64,000 nt of DNA from Streptomyces sp. YPW6 (GTDB lineage Bacteria; Actinomycetota; Actinomycetes; Streptomycetales; Streptomycetaceae), in assembly GCF_018866325.1 (NCBI RefSeq), contig NZ_CP076457.1, forward strand, positions 4,685,001 through 4,749,000, given 5' to 3'. The stretch's first letter is position 1. Each line of letters begins with the position of its first letter. Positions 28,618-36,580 of this stretch are shown in pieces. The notes beneath the pieces were generated by a model, which was not told where the DNA came from, made no database searches, and worked only from the letters and a program-made list of their open reading frames with translations. The position numbers and the translations under genes were made by a program.

Positions 28618-30738
28618 CTACGGCGCGGAGGGCGGCGGCGGTACGGTCCCGGCGTCCGGCCGCTCCGCTGCCGCCGCCTCGCCCTGGGGCCGTCGGCCGC
28701 GCTGGAAGGCGCCGAACTGCTGGCCCGCGGTGCGGGGCGGGGTGGCCCGGGGTGTGTCGCCCCGCGGGTTGGCCGGGGAGGCGGGAGCGGGCGCCCCGCG
28801 GTGCCGGCCGCGCTCGCGCTCCGCCTCGCCCATGGTGCGGCCGGGGGTGCGGACGGGCAGGCCGCCGGGGGTGGAGGCGGGAGCCGCCGGTCGGGGCGCG
28901 GGCTGCTCGTGCTCCCGGGGACGGACGACGAAGGGCTCGGCGGCCGGGGCGGGCACGGGGGCCTCCGGGAGGGAGGGCGTCGCGGGTGTGGGTGCCTCCG
29001 GGAAGGGCGGTGCGGCGGCGGGGGGCTCCGGGAAGTGCGGTGCGGTGGGTGTGGGCGCGGCGGCGGGGGGCTCCGGGAAGGGCGGTGGCGTGGGAGCGGG
29101 TGCGGCGGCAGGGGATTCCGGGAGGAACGGCGCCGCTGGTGCGGGCGTCGTTCCAGGAACGGGCGGGGCCACCGGTCCCGCCGGTTCCTGGAACACGGAT
29201 TCCGGGGACGCCGGGGCCGGTGGCACGGGTTCCGGCGGGAGCGTGGGAGTGGGAGCGGGAGCGGGCGTGGGCGTGGGTACGGCCGCGGGGACGGGCGCCG
29301 GCGACGCGGCTGCGGCGGCTTCCCGGAGGTTCGGGGCGCTCGCATGGTTCTCGCGGGACTCCTGCGCGATCAGATGCCTCGGTAGCAGGACGACCACGCC
29401 GGTGCCACCGCGCGAGGACGGCCGGTAGTTGACGCTGATCCGGTGCTTGAGCGCGAGCCGCCCCACCACGGCGAGCCCCAGGCGCGTGCCCTGGAGGGCC
29501 GCGAGGTCGGTCGTCCGCCCGGCGACGGAGTCCGCGGCCCGTCGCATCGCCGCGTCGGCCATCTTCAGCCCGCTGTCCTCGATGGTGACGACGATGCCGG
29601 TGCCGCGCTCCTCGACGTACACGTGCACCTCGTCGATGGGCGGCGAGAAGTTCGCGGCGTTGTCCATCAGTTCGGCGAGCAGGTGCATGACGCCTTCGGC
29701 GGCGAAACCGGAGATGGCGACGTTCGACGAGCAGTGCAGCCGGACGCGCTGATAGGCGGCGATCCGGCCGACCGCGCCCCGCAGGATGCTCTCCATGACG
29801 ATGGGCCTGTTCCAGGCGCGGCTGGGCCGGCCGCCCATGAGCAGCGCGAGGCGGTCCGTCATCAGGCCGAGCTGCGAGGTGCTGTGGTCCAGCTTCAGCA
29901 GATCGCCGAACACCTCTTCGCCGTGACGTTCCTGCATGCTGCGCAGATCGGCGAGCATGCTGACGGACTTCGCCTGGACGCGGCTGAGCGCCTTGGCGGA
30001 CGCGGTCTGCGCGGCGAGGGCGCGGCGTTCGCTGAGCGCGAGCTCCCGGAGCACCGCCTCGACGGACGCGCGCAGCATCGGCTGTTCCGGGAGGTACACC
30101 TCGGCCTGCACCGTGGTGCCGGACTCGCCCTCACGGAGCCGGGCGGCCACCCCCGGCAGCGTCTCGCGGGTGAAGCGTTCCACCTCGGAGGTGAAGGCGT
30201 GCAGTTCCTCGCGGAGCCGGGCGTTCTCCCTGCCCAGTTCGTCGTGGATCCGCGTGCCTTCGGTGCGCAGGGCGGCGGTCTGCTGTTCCTGCCCTTCGAC
30301 CGTGGCCGCGAGCACGTGCAGCAGCTTGCGCTGCCGTGGTCCGCGCGGCAGCGGGACGCGGCCGAGGGCCTCGGCGGCCGGTACTCCGCCGCGTACCAGG
30401 CGGAGCAGGGCGGGGAGCGCCACGTCGACCGTGTGGGCCGTGTCCGCTTCGAGTGCGGTCAGCGAGGTCTTGAGCCGTTCGGCCTCCGCGGTCCTGGCCG
30501 AGGCGGCGCGCTGCGTCCGCCGGGCGAGGGTGTGCGCGACGGCGAGCGTGACGGCCAGAACCACCCAGGCGGTGAGAACCACCGCCACCGCCCAGCCGCG
30601 CGCCCCGGACGGGGCCAGGACCACGGCCACGGCTGCGGCGACGGCGAGTACGGACAGTACGGCCACAAGGGGCGCGGTCGCCGCCCCGGGCGCTTTCGTC
30701 GGCCTCCGCCGTTGACTGGCTGGTACGGGTTCTGGCAT
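28618..30738 (-). CDS. cvnA: Conservon sensor-like histidine kinase (CvnA)
   Basis: 706 residues. Two hydrophobic segments are at about 20-70, followed by a long coiled region and a dimerisation helix with LLKLDHSTSQLGLMTDRLALL. The HATPase_c domain carries ELMDNAANFSPP (N box), IEDSGLKMADA (G1) and QGTRLGLAVVGRLALKH (G2). The last 220 residues or so are Pro/Ala-rich with repeated FPEPPAAAP blocks. In conservons this protein is thought to act as the membrane receptor for the roadblock/GTPase complex rather than as a classical kinase. It is the first gene of the five-gene operon, with a gap of about 115 bases to cvnB. Confidence 0.94.
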   Translation of the reverse strand: MPEPVPASQRRRPTKAPGAATAPLVAVLSVLAVAAAVAVVLAPSGARGWAVAVVLTAWVVLAVTLAVAHTLARRTQRAASARTAEAERLKTSLTALEADTAHTVDVALPALLRLVRGGVPAAEALGRVPLPRGPRQRKLLHVLAATVEGQEQQTAALRTEGTRIHDELGRENARLREELHAFTSEVERFTRETLPGVAARLREGESGTTVQAEVYLPEQPMLRASVEAVLRELALSERRALAAQTASAKALSRVQAKSVSMLADLRSMQERHGEEVFGDLLKLDHSTSQLGLMTDRLALLMGGRPSRAWNRPIVMESILRGAVGRIAAYQRVRLHCSSNVAISGFAAEGVMHLLAELMDNAANFSPPIDEVHVYVEERGTGIVVTIEDSGLKMADAAMRRAADSVAGRTTDLAALQGTRLGLAVVGRLALKHRISVNYRPSSRGGTGVVVLLPRHLIAQESRENHASAPNLREAAAAASPAPVPAAVPTPTPAPAPTPTLPPEPVPPAPASPESVFQEPAGPVAPPVPGTTPAPAAPFLPESPAAAPAPTPPPFPEPPAAAPTPTAPHFPEPPAAAPPFPEAPTPATPSLPEAPVPAPAAEPFVVRPREHEQPAPRPAAPASTPGGLPVRTPGRTMGEAERERGRHRGAPAPASPANPRGDTPRATPPRTAGQQFGAFQRGRRPQGEAAAAERPDAGTVPPPPSAP

Positions 30739-31237
30739 GGATGCGGTCCCTCAGTTCTACCGAGCAGAAGGTGTGCGGCCGCTCCGAGAAGGTGCAGATC
30801 ACCTGGCGAACCGGAGAAAAGCGGAAGCAGCCTTTCCTGTCAGGGGTTGACCACATCGTAGACATGCTTGTGCGGCGGTTGATCCGGTCAGCGGCATAGT
30901 CCGTGGGCAGAGTGATTTTGTCGGGAAGTAGCCAGCGGAACAGGGATGTTGTGGTATTCGCTTGGCCGTGCGCGGCGTTGACCGGCATCGGACCGGAATG
31001 AGCCCCGGGGGAATGGTCGGGGCATATGTACCGCGTCCGTAGGTCGGCCTCGACGTACGCCGCGAAGGGAGGCCGCCCCGGGGCCGAGGAATTCTTTTCG
31101 GCCAAAGTGGAAAGCCTCGCCGGATCATATCGGGCGAGGCCGGGGTGGCGGTAAATCCGCTATGGCACCGTTAAATGCTCAGTGACACCAGTAAGCGGAG
31201 TGGTGTCGTCACACGTGGGGTGGCGCCGCGCAATGCG
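30739..31237. other. Intergenic region upstream of the conservon
   Basis: About 500 bases with noticeably lower GC in places (for example around 30905-30960 and 31140-31190). I see no credible gene. It holds the conservon promoter and the terminator of the DUF397 gene at 31114-31140. Open frames through it lack codon bias. Confidence 0.6.
31114..31140 (-). terminator. Terminator of the XRE/DUF397 unit
   Basis: GCCTCGCC (31114-31121) pairs with GGCGAGGC (31133-31140) across an 11-base loop. On the minus strand the stem is followed by TTTCCACTTT, a T-rich tail unusual in this GC context. Confidence 0.7.
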
Positions 31238-31444
31238 TCAGCGGGCGACGAGCCCGGTGAGGAAGGCGCTCCAGGCGGCTGCGGGGACGACGAGGGTGGG
31301 TCCGGTGGGGTTCTTGCTGTCACGGACGGGGACGACGCCGGGGAGTCCGTCCGCCACCTGCACGCAGTTGCCGCCCTCCTCGTTGCTGTAGCTGCTGCTG
31401 CGCCAGGCGGCGGCGGTCGGATCGGGACGGGATGCTCCCTGCAC
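31238..31444 (-). CDS. DUF397 protein
   Basis: 68 residues, with the DUF397 pattern AAWRSSSYSNEEGGNCVQVAD, PVRDSKNPTGPTLVVPAAAW and FLTGLV. I start it at GTG (VQGASRP) nine bases after GGAGG; a TTG three codons earlier is also in frame but overlaps the ribosome site. It lies downstream of, and overlaps by 125 bases, the XRE regulator. DUF397 proteins are small partners of such regulators (WhiJ/AbaA-type systems) in Streptomyces development and antibiotic control. Confidence 0.88.
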   Translation of the reverse strand: MQGASRPDPTAAAWRSSSYSNEEGGNCVQVADGLPGVVPVRDSKNPTGPTLVVPAAAWSAFLTGLVAR

Positions 31445-32264
31445 GGTATTCAACCTCCAGCACGGATCGGATCAGGTCGAGCGACATCAAGGGTGGCAGT
31501 GCCATCGCCCTGAGCTGATCGTAGGTCAGATCGAACTGTTCGACCTCGTCCGGCTCCTCGGTCAGCTGGCCGTGGTGCGCCCCTTCCGTGTAGGCGATCT
31601 TGGTGCCGTCCGGCATCACCAGCACGGAGAGCGAACCGGCCAGCGCGCCGAGCCCGCCTTGGTCGAACGACAGGACCTGAAGGGTGATGTTGGGCTCCTC
31701 CGCCATCCTGAGCAGCTTCTCCAACTGGCCGCGCATCACCGCCGCGCCACCGACCGGCCGCCGGAGCACGGCCTCGTCGAGGACGATCCACAGCTCCGGC
31801 CGGTCCGGACCGGTCAGCCTCACCTGGCGGTCGAGCCGGGCTGCGACGCGCTCCTCCAGATGTTCTGCATCACGCAGTGAGTGGCCCATGCTCAGCAGGG
31901 CCCGCGCGTACTCCGGTGTTTGCAGCAGACCGGGCACGGCGTGCGAGGAGTACTCGTAAATCACCGTCGCGCGGGCGGAGTACGCGATGAACGCCCGCGA
32001 CCAGTCCGGGTACGCCTCCCGGTACACGTACGGCCAGAGGTCGATCAGTAACTCGTCCGCCACCAGCTCCTTGTCCAGGACCCGGGTCAGCTCCAGCGTG
32101 GGCTTCGCTCCGGTCGCCCGCTCCAGCTGGGCGATCCGGCTGCTGACCACGTGCGCGAGCGCGCCCACTTCGGACTGGGTGAGCCCGGCCGCGACGCGGA
32201 GCTTGCGCAGGCGCGATCCGAAGAGGGCGGCCATGGAGGCCTGCGGGTCGATTGCTTTGGCCAT
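31320..32264 (-). CDS. XRE-family regulator with DUF5753 (WhiJ-like)
   Basis: 314 residues. The N-terminal HTH (FGSRLRKLRVAAGLTQSEVGAL with SSRIAQLERATGAKP) is followed by the DUF5753 sensor domain: YSSHAVPGLLQTPEYARALL, RLDRQVRLTG, LWIVLDEAVLRRPVGG, ITLQVLSFDQGGLGALAGSL and a typical SLDLIRSVLEVEYRAG. The last 40 residues or so are basic and Gln/Arg-rich, read in a frame overlapping the DUF397 gene, and look like frame read-through beyond the conserved domain. It pairs with DUF397 downstream and a divergent ATP-binding protein upstream. Confidence 0.9.
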   Translation of the reverse strand: MAKAIDPQASMAALFGSRLRKLRVAAGLTQSEVGALAHVVSSRIAQLERATGAKPTLELTRVLDKELVADELLIDLWPYVYREAYPDWSRAFIAYSARATVIYEYSSHAVPGLLQTPEYARALLSMGHSLRDAEHLEERVAARLDRQVRLTGPDRPELWIVLDEAVLRRPVGGAAVMRGQLEKLLRMAEEPNITLQVLSFDQGGLGALAGSLSVLVMPDGTKIAYTEGAHHGQLTEEPDEVEQFDLTYDQLRAMALPPLMSLDLIRSVLEVEYRAGSIPSRSDRRRLAQQQLQQRGGRQLRAGGGRTPRRRPRP

Positions 32265-32350
32265 GGGGCTACTTCCGATTCTTACGACCTGCGGGGTAAG
32301 GCGCTGTCACCTTCCGAGGCTAGGAGGCACGGCCGACTCTTGAGTACGGA

Positions 32351-32381
32351 ACGTCACGGAACCTGCACGTGTGGGTGACGT
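32351..32381. promoter_or_regulatory. Inverted repeat in the XRE/ATP-binding divergent promoter
   Basis: ACGTCAC (32351-32357) and GTGACGT (32375-32381) form a 7-bp inverted repeat between the divergent start codons, ahead of the AGGAG of the ATP-binding protein. It is a candidate site for the XRE regulator. Confidence 0.4.
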
Positions 32382-32401
32382 GAGAGGAGTCGAGTGAACG
32401 G

Positions 32402-32938
32402 ATGGTCGGCATGACCGGCAAGGAGACGCCAGCGGCGACGGGGGCCGGCGGACGGGAAGGGGCCCCACCCCTCCCGCACCGCTTCGGGCTGACCTCCAAC
32501 GGCTACGGGAGCCTGTCGCGGCAGTTCCCCTCGACGCCCCGGGGCGCACGGCTCGCCCGTCGCACGGTGGTGCGGCAGCTGGGGTACTGGGGGTTCGGGC
32601 CGATGACGGACGCGTCGTGCTCGGTGGCCCTGGTGGTGGCGGAGCTGGCCGCCAACGCGGTGTGCCACGGGCGGCTGCGGGGGCGGAACTTCCATGTGCG
32701 GGTGGACTACGAAGGCCCGGCGAGCCGCTTCCGTATCGAAGTCTCGGACGCCGTGCTCGGCCGGACCCCCGAGGACCCGAAGCTGCCGCCGGACGATCAG
32801 GAGTCGGGACGCGGCCTGTTCCTCGTGGAGTGCCTGGCGTCGCGGTGGGGGTGGGAGCCCCGGAACCCGATCGGGAAGATCGTGTGGGCGGAGGTGGCGG
32901 CGGATCCACCTGCCGGTGGGGACCGGGTGCCCCGGTGA
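32402..32938 (+). CDS. ATP-binding (HATPase_c_2, anti-sigma-factor-like) protein
   Basis: 178 residues. The Bergerat-fold pattern of RsbW-like proteins is visible: CSVALVVAELAANAVCHG (N box), FRIEVSDAVLG (G1) and QESGRGLFLVECLASRWGWE (G2), ending in KIVWAEV. Such small kinases accompany XRE/DUF397 pairs in Streptomyces and may bind a partner protein. AGGAG lies 11 bases ahead of the chosen ATG; a second ATG three codons later is also possible. Confidence 0.88.
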   Translation: MVGMTGKETPAATGAGGREGAPPLPHRFGLTSNGYGSLSRQFPSTPRGARLARRTVVRQLGYWGFGPMTDASCSVALVVAELAANAVCHGRLRGRNFHVRVDYEGPASRFRIEVSDAVLGRTPEDPKLPPDDQESGRGLFLVECLASRWGWEPRNPIGKIVWAEVAADPPAGGDRVPR

Positions 32939-32941
32939 CGA

Positions 32942-33496
32942 TCAGGAGCTGCCGACGGGGCCGGGCCCGGTCCAGCCCGTGGCGTCGGCCACCTCCCGTG
33001 CGATGTCGGTGATGAGCCGTCCGTCCGTCGCCACGCGCACGGTGTTGACATGGGCCCGCTCGTCCAGAAGCCGTGCCTTACGGAGACTGGCTTGCAGCTC
33101 GTGCTCCAGCTCCGAGCCGAGTTCGCGTCCGGTCAGCCGCTCGTGGGCGGTGGCGTCGGAGGCGGTGAGCAGGACCCGTACGATCCTCACACCTGCCCCC
33201 ATGGCACGTTCGAACATGCCCGTCGTCTCCGGCAGCACGCTCATGGTGTTCGTGTAGATCAGGCGTCGGTGGCCGAGCCGGGCGTAGTTCGCCCACACGG
33301 CGGTCAGATTGCTCTCGGTGATCTTCGCGCGGCGGGGGTCTCCGTCCGGAGCCGGATGGACCTGCCCCATGAAGTCGCCGTCGATGACGGTGTGGGCGAC
33401 GCTCTCGGCGCGCAGCAGCGCCGAAACCTCCCACCCCACCGTTGTCTTCCCGACCCCGGCTCGTCCGCCGATGAGTAGCACTTCCGCGTGGTCCAT
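32942..33496 (-). CDS. P-loop NTPase / small-molecule kinase-like protein
   Basis: 184 residues. Walker A is at GGRAGVGKTTVGWEV near residue 11. TVIDGDFMGQVHPAP resembles the substrate-proximal Asp loop of adenylylsulfate- or gluconate-type kinases, and RVLLTASDATAHERLTGRELG resembles their lid. The phosphoryl acceptor is unknown. It is solitary and convergent with the ATP-binding gene, with only three bases between stop codons. Confidence 0.8.
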   Translation of the reverse strand: MDHAEVLLIGGRAGVGKTTVGWEVSALLRAESVAHTVIDGDFMGQVHPAPDGDPRRAKITESNLTAVWANYARLGHRRLIYTNTMSVLPETTGMFERAMGAGVRIVRVLLTASDATAHERLTGRELGSELEHELQASLRKARLLDERAHVNTVRVATDGRLITDIAREVADATGWTGPGPVGSS

Positions 33497-33567
33497 GGGG
33501 CCAGCGTGGCGGATGGCACCTCCGCCACGCGATCCGAATTCGGCTGCCGCCGCCGGCGGGTGCGTCG

Positions 33568-33960
33568 TCAGCCGCCGCTCTGCACGATCTGGATCAGGTT
33601 GCCGCAGGTGTCGTCCAGGACGGCGGTGGTGACGGGGCCCATCTCCGTCGGCTCCTGGGTGAAGCGGACGCCGAGCTTGCTGAGCCGGTCGAACTCCGCC
33701 CGTACGTCGTCCACGGCGAAGGCGGTGGCCGGGATGCCGTCCTCGGCCAGGGCCGTCGTGTACGGCTTCACGGCGGGGTGCTTGTCCGGCTCCAGGAGCA
33801 GTTCGGTGCCGTCGGGGTCCTCCGGCGAGACCACGGTCAGCCAGCGGTCCTCGCCGCCGAGCGGGACGTCGTGCTTCTTCGTGAAGCCGAGGACGTCCGT
33901 GTAGAAGCGCAGGGCCTTCTCCTGGTCGTCGACGAAGACGCTGGTCAGGTTGATCCTCAT
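33568..33960 (-). CDS. VOC family protein
   Basis: 130 residues. MRINLTSVFVDDQEKALRFYTDVLGF opens the fold, DRWLTVVSPEDPDGTELLLEP gives a metal-ligand Glu, and DDTCGNLIQIVQ ends it. Likely a glyoxalase-like or resistance VOC protein; the substrate is unknown. It is coupled to the upstream ArsR gene by an ATGA overlap, and AGGAG is well placed before its ATG. The ArsR operator therefore probably controls it. Confidence 0.9.
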   Translation of the reverse strand: MRINLTSVFVDDQEKALRFYTDVLGFTKKHDVPLGGEDRWLTVVSPEDPDGTELLLEPDKHPAVKPYTTALAEDGIPATAFAVDDVRAEFDRLSKLGVRFTQEPTEMGPVTTAVLDDTCGNLIQIVQSGG

Positions 33961-34364
33961 GGGGTGTTCTCCTGTGCCTTCCGTGTCTGCGGTGCCTTGG
34001 GCGTCTGCTGTGTCCGTGGTGGCTGTCGTGCCGGTGGCTGTGATGGCTGGGGTGGTTGCGGACTCAGTGGTGTCCGCGGCGTCTGTGGTGTCCGCGGTCC
34101 GAGCCATCGGCCGACGACGTGCTCCAGGGGGCCGGTGTCGAGGTCGTGGAACTTGTAGCGGCCCTCGCGGCGCGTGATGACCAGCCCCGCCGCCTCCAGC
34201 ACGGCCAGATGCTGGCTGACCGCCTGCCGGGACAGGCCGAGGCCGTGCTTGGTCGTCAGCCGTCCGCATATCTCGAACAGCGTCTGGCCGTTCCGGTCGG
34301 TCAGCTCGTCGAGGATGCGCCGCCGGGTGGGGTCGGCCAGGGCCTTGAAGACATCGTCCGCCAT
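33957..34364 (-). CDS. ArsR-family regulator with Pro/Gln/Thr-rich tail
   Basis: 135 residues. The winged HTH covers residues 1-88: ADDVFKALADPTRRRILDEL, then LSRQAVSQHLAVLEAAGLV and a wing with RREGRYKFHDLD. No CxC metal site is seen in helix 3, so it is probably not a metal sensor. The last 47 residues are a Pro/Gln/Thr-rich low-complexity tail encoded by short GTGTCCGCGG/GTCTGTGG repeats. Start at MADDVF; the frame upstream runs through a perfect palindromic operator. It is operonic with the VOC gene. Confidence 0.87.
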   Translation of the reverse strand: MADDVFKALADPTRRRILDELTDRNGQTLFEICGRLTTKHGLGLSRQAVSQHLAVLEAAGLVITRREGRYKFHDLDTGPLEHVVGRWLGPRTPQTPRTPLSPQPPQPSQPPARQPPRTQQTPKAPQTRKAQENTP

Positions 34365-34372
34365 GACTCCAC

Positions 34373-34398
34373 GATAGGCAAGTGGCGACTTGCCTATC
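34373..34398. promoter_or_regulatory. Perfect palindromic ArsR operator
   Basis: GATAGGCAAGT (34373-34383) and ACTTGCCTATC (34388-34398) are perfect 11-bp inverted repeats with a GGCG spacer. They begin nine bases upstream of the ArsR start codon. The size and position match an autoregulatory ArsR dimer site. Confidence 0.8.
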
Positions 34399-34423
34399 AA
34401 GCGGAGGTCGCCGGCTCTGGGGT

Positions 34424-34483
34424 CTGTCGTCAAACTGCCGCCGTCGCCCAGAAGCCGCGCGGCAGGCGGCAGTTTGACGACAG
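34424..34483. repeat. 19-bp perfect inverted repeat, 22-base spacer
   Basis: Left arm CTGTCGTCAAACTGCCGCC (34424-34442) is exactly complementary to the right arm at 34465-34483. It lies eight bases beyond the stop codon of the MFS gene and upstream of the ArsR operator. It may be the MFS terminator, although no T-tract follows. The long perfect arms would also fit a small transposable-element remnant. Confidence 0.7.
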
Positions 34484-34490
34484 GTCCTGG

Positions 34491-36239
34491 CTAGGGAGCC
34501 GCGTCCTGCCGCCCCTGCACGCCTGTCGTCCCGGCCGCGTCCGTCGCCTCCGTGATGACCGGGAAGCGGCGCGGGGCCAGGGTGATCAGGGCGAGCAGGG
34601 CCAGGGCCGCGGCTCCGGCCGCGCCGATGTAGACGTGGTCCACCGCCGCGTCGACCGCCCGGCGCAGGTGATCCGTCGCCGCCGCGGAGAACGCGCCCGG
34701 GTCCTCCAGCGCGCGGGTCACCGCGTCCAGGTCGCCGGGGAGCCCGTCCGCCGGGGCGTCGAGGAGGCGGGCGGCCAGGACGCCGTTGGCGACGGCCCCG
34801 AAGAGCGCCGCGCCGATGCTCTGGCCCACCTGGCGGCAGAAGAGGACCGACGCCGTCGTCGTACCGCGCTCCGACCAGCCGACCGTCGACTGCACGCCCA
34901 CGATCAGCGGCAGTTGGAACAGCCCGAGGGCCGCGCCGAGCAGCAGCATGAGCAGGGCCGGATGCCAGGGCTCGCCGGGATAGGGCAGGAGCGGGAAGGC
35001 CAGCAGGATCAGCAGCGCCGCGCTCATGCCGGTCATCGCGGTCCGCCGGAAGCCGATGCGGTTGTAGACCCGGTCGGACAGGGCGGCGGACACCGGCCAG
35101 CTCAGCGTCATCACCGAGAGCACGAACCCGGCGGCTATCGGGCCGAGCCCCAGCACCGACTGGGCGTACGTGGGCAGGAAGACGGTCGGCGCGACCATCA
35201 GCAGCCCCATCGCGCCGAGCGCCAGGTTGACCGAGGCGATGGTGCGCCGCCGCCACACCCAGCCCGGGATGAGCGGCTCCGCCGCCCGTCGCTCGATGAC
35301 GACGGTGAGCGCGGCCAGCGCCGCGCTCGCCCCGAACAGGCCGAGCGAGGGCGCCGAGAGCCAGGGCCAGGCCACACCGCCCTGCACCAGCGCGGTGAGC
35401 AGCAGGCTGCCGGTCGCGAAGACGGCGAGCGCGCCCGCCCAGTCGACCCGGGGCGGGAAGGCGGGCCGGGGGCGGGAGGGCTCGTGGAGGTGGCGGACGA
35501 CCAGCCAGAGGGCCACGACCCCGACCGGAAGGTTGATCAGGAAGATCCACCGCCAGTCGGCGTACCCGGCGAGCAGCCCGCCGACCACCGGACCGGCGAC
35601 CGAGGACGTGGCCCATACCGTGGACAACTTCGCCTGGATGCGGGGGCGTTCCTTGAGCGGGTAGAGGTCCGCCGCGATGGTCTGCACCGTGCCTTGGAGT
35701 GCGCCGCCACCCAGCCCCTGGACGATCCGGAAGGCGATGAGCGCGGCCATGTTCCAGGCGGCCGCGCAGAGGACCGAGCCGGCCAGGAAGAGGACGATCC
35801 CGGCGATCAGGACCGGCTTGCGGCCGAAGGTGTCGGAGAGCTTCCCGTACAGGGGGAGCGTGACGGTGACGGCCAGCAGATAGCCGGAGAACAGCCAGGA
35901 GAAGACGGTGAGCCCGCCGAGGTCGCCGACGATCTGGGGGACGGCGGTGGAGACGATGGTGCCGTCGATGGCGGCCAGTGCCATGCCGAGCATGAGCGCC
36001 GCCACGACGGGGCGGCGGCCTCCGGGGGCGGTGACGGCGGGCGGCGGAGCCCCGGCCCTGCCGCCGCCCGTGTGCGCGTCGCTCCCGCCGTCCGTGCCGC
36101 TCTCGCCGTCCGTGCCGCCCCGGCCCGGGTCGGGCCAGCCGCCGTTCCGGCCCGTGCCGCCCTCGCCGTCCGTGCCGCCCCGGCCCGGGTCGGCCGAGCC
36201 GCCGCTCCGGCCCGTGCCGTCCGCGTCCGTGTCGCTCAC
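34491..36239 (-). CDS. MFS multidrug exporter (DHA2 / EmrB-QacA type, 14 TM)
   Basis: 582 residues from GTG (VSDTDADG), which follows AAGGGA; an upstream GTG adds seven residues. After a 60-residue Gly/Asp-rich repeat leader come about 14 hydrophobic segments. MFS motifs include ALAAIDGTIVSTAVPQIVGDLGG (family motif D1 with Asp in TM1), YGKLSDTFGRKPVLI (motif A) and GGLLAGYADWRWIFLINLPVG (motif C region). It probably exports a drug or metabolite by proton exchange. It is a lone gene, with no regulator of its own beyond the neighbouring ArsR, which has a separate promoter. Confidence 0.92.
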   Translation of the reverse strand: MSDTDADGTGRSGGSADPGRGGTDGEGGTGRNGGWPDPGRGGTDGESGTDGGSDAHTGGGRAGAPPPAVTAPGGRRPVVAALMLGMALAAIDGTIVSTAVPQIVGDLGGLTVFSWLFSGYLLAVTVTLPLYGKLSDTFGRKPVLIAGIVLFLAGSVLCAAAWNMAALIAFRIVQGLGGGALQGTVQTIAADLYPLKERPRIQAKLSTVWATSSVAGPVVGGLLAGYADWRWIFLINLPVGVVALWLVVRHLHEPSRPRPAFPPRVDWAGALAVFATGSLLLTALVQGGVAWPWLSAPSLGLFGASAALAALTVVIERRAAEPLIPGWVWRRRTIASVNLALGAMGLLMVAPTVFLPTYAQSVLGLGPIAAGFVLSVMTLSWPVSAALSDRVYNRIGFRRTAMTGMSAALLILLAFPLLPYPGEPWHPALLMLLLGAALGLFQLPLIVGVQSTVGWSERGTTTASVLFCRQVGQSIGAALFGAVANGVLAARLLDAPADGLPGDLDAVTRALEDPGAFSAAATDHLRRAVDAAVDHVYIGAAGAAALALLALITLAPRRFPVITEATDAAGTTGVQGRQDAAP

Positions 36240-36580
36240 CGAGGTCCCTTCCCTATGCACCTATCCCCCGTGGCACTGTCTCATCCGGGGAGGCGGAGGG
36301 GGAGCCCCTGACCCCGCCTCCGCCCGGGGGGGGGCGACTTCCCCTAGGGGGCGCCCCCTCATCGTGGCCAGGGCCCGTTCCTCCCGGCGGAGGACGTGGT
36401 GGCGGGGGGCCTCTTCTTAACCTCTTCTTACGTCGCTGCTACGGCTCACCGCAGGGGGGTGGGTGGGGAAAACCCCACCTGAAGACTGCGCTGAGCACCA
36501 TCGCGCGGGAGACGGTCCGCGCCGCAGACTCGGAACGTAGCCAGCGACGTCAACTCATCGACCGACATAGGAGAAAAACC
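36240..36580. other. Intergenic region between MFS and ABC exporter genes
   Basis: About 340 bases without a gene. It holds a hairpin (GGAGGCGG 36289-36296 with CCGCCTCC 36314-36321), an 8-G run, the 11-bp-spaced direct repeat at 36411-36430 and a small hairpin GGTGGGG-AAAA-CCCCACC (36462-36479). The ABC ribosome site AGGAG comes just before 36581. Confidence 0.6.
36411..36430 (+). promoter_or_regulatory. 11-bp-spaced direct repeat upstream of the ABC exporter
   Basis: CTCTTCTTA occurs at 36411-36419 and again at 36422-36430, one helical turn apart. Such spacing is typical of sites for OmpR-type response regulators. It lies about 150 bases upstream of the ABC start. Confidence 0.45.

Noticed and set aside
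28269..29345. Arg/Pro-rich minus-strand frame between cvnB and cvnA
   Set aside because: Out-of-frame reading of the Pro-rich tail of the conservon kinase; no start signal.
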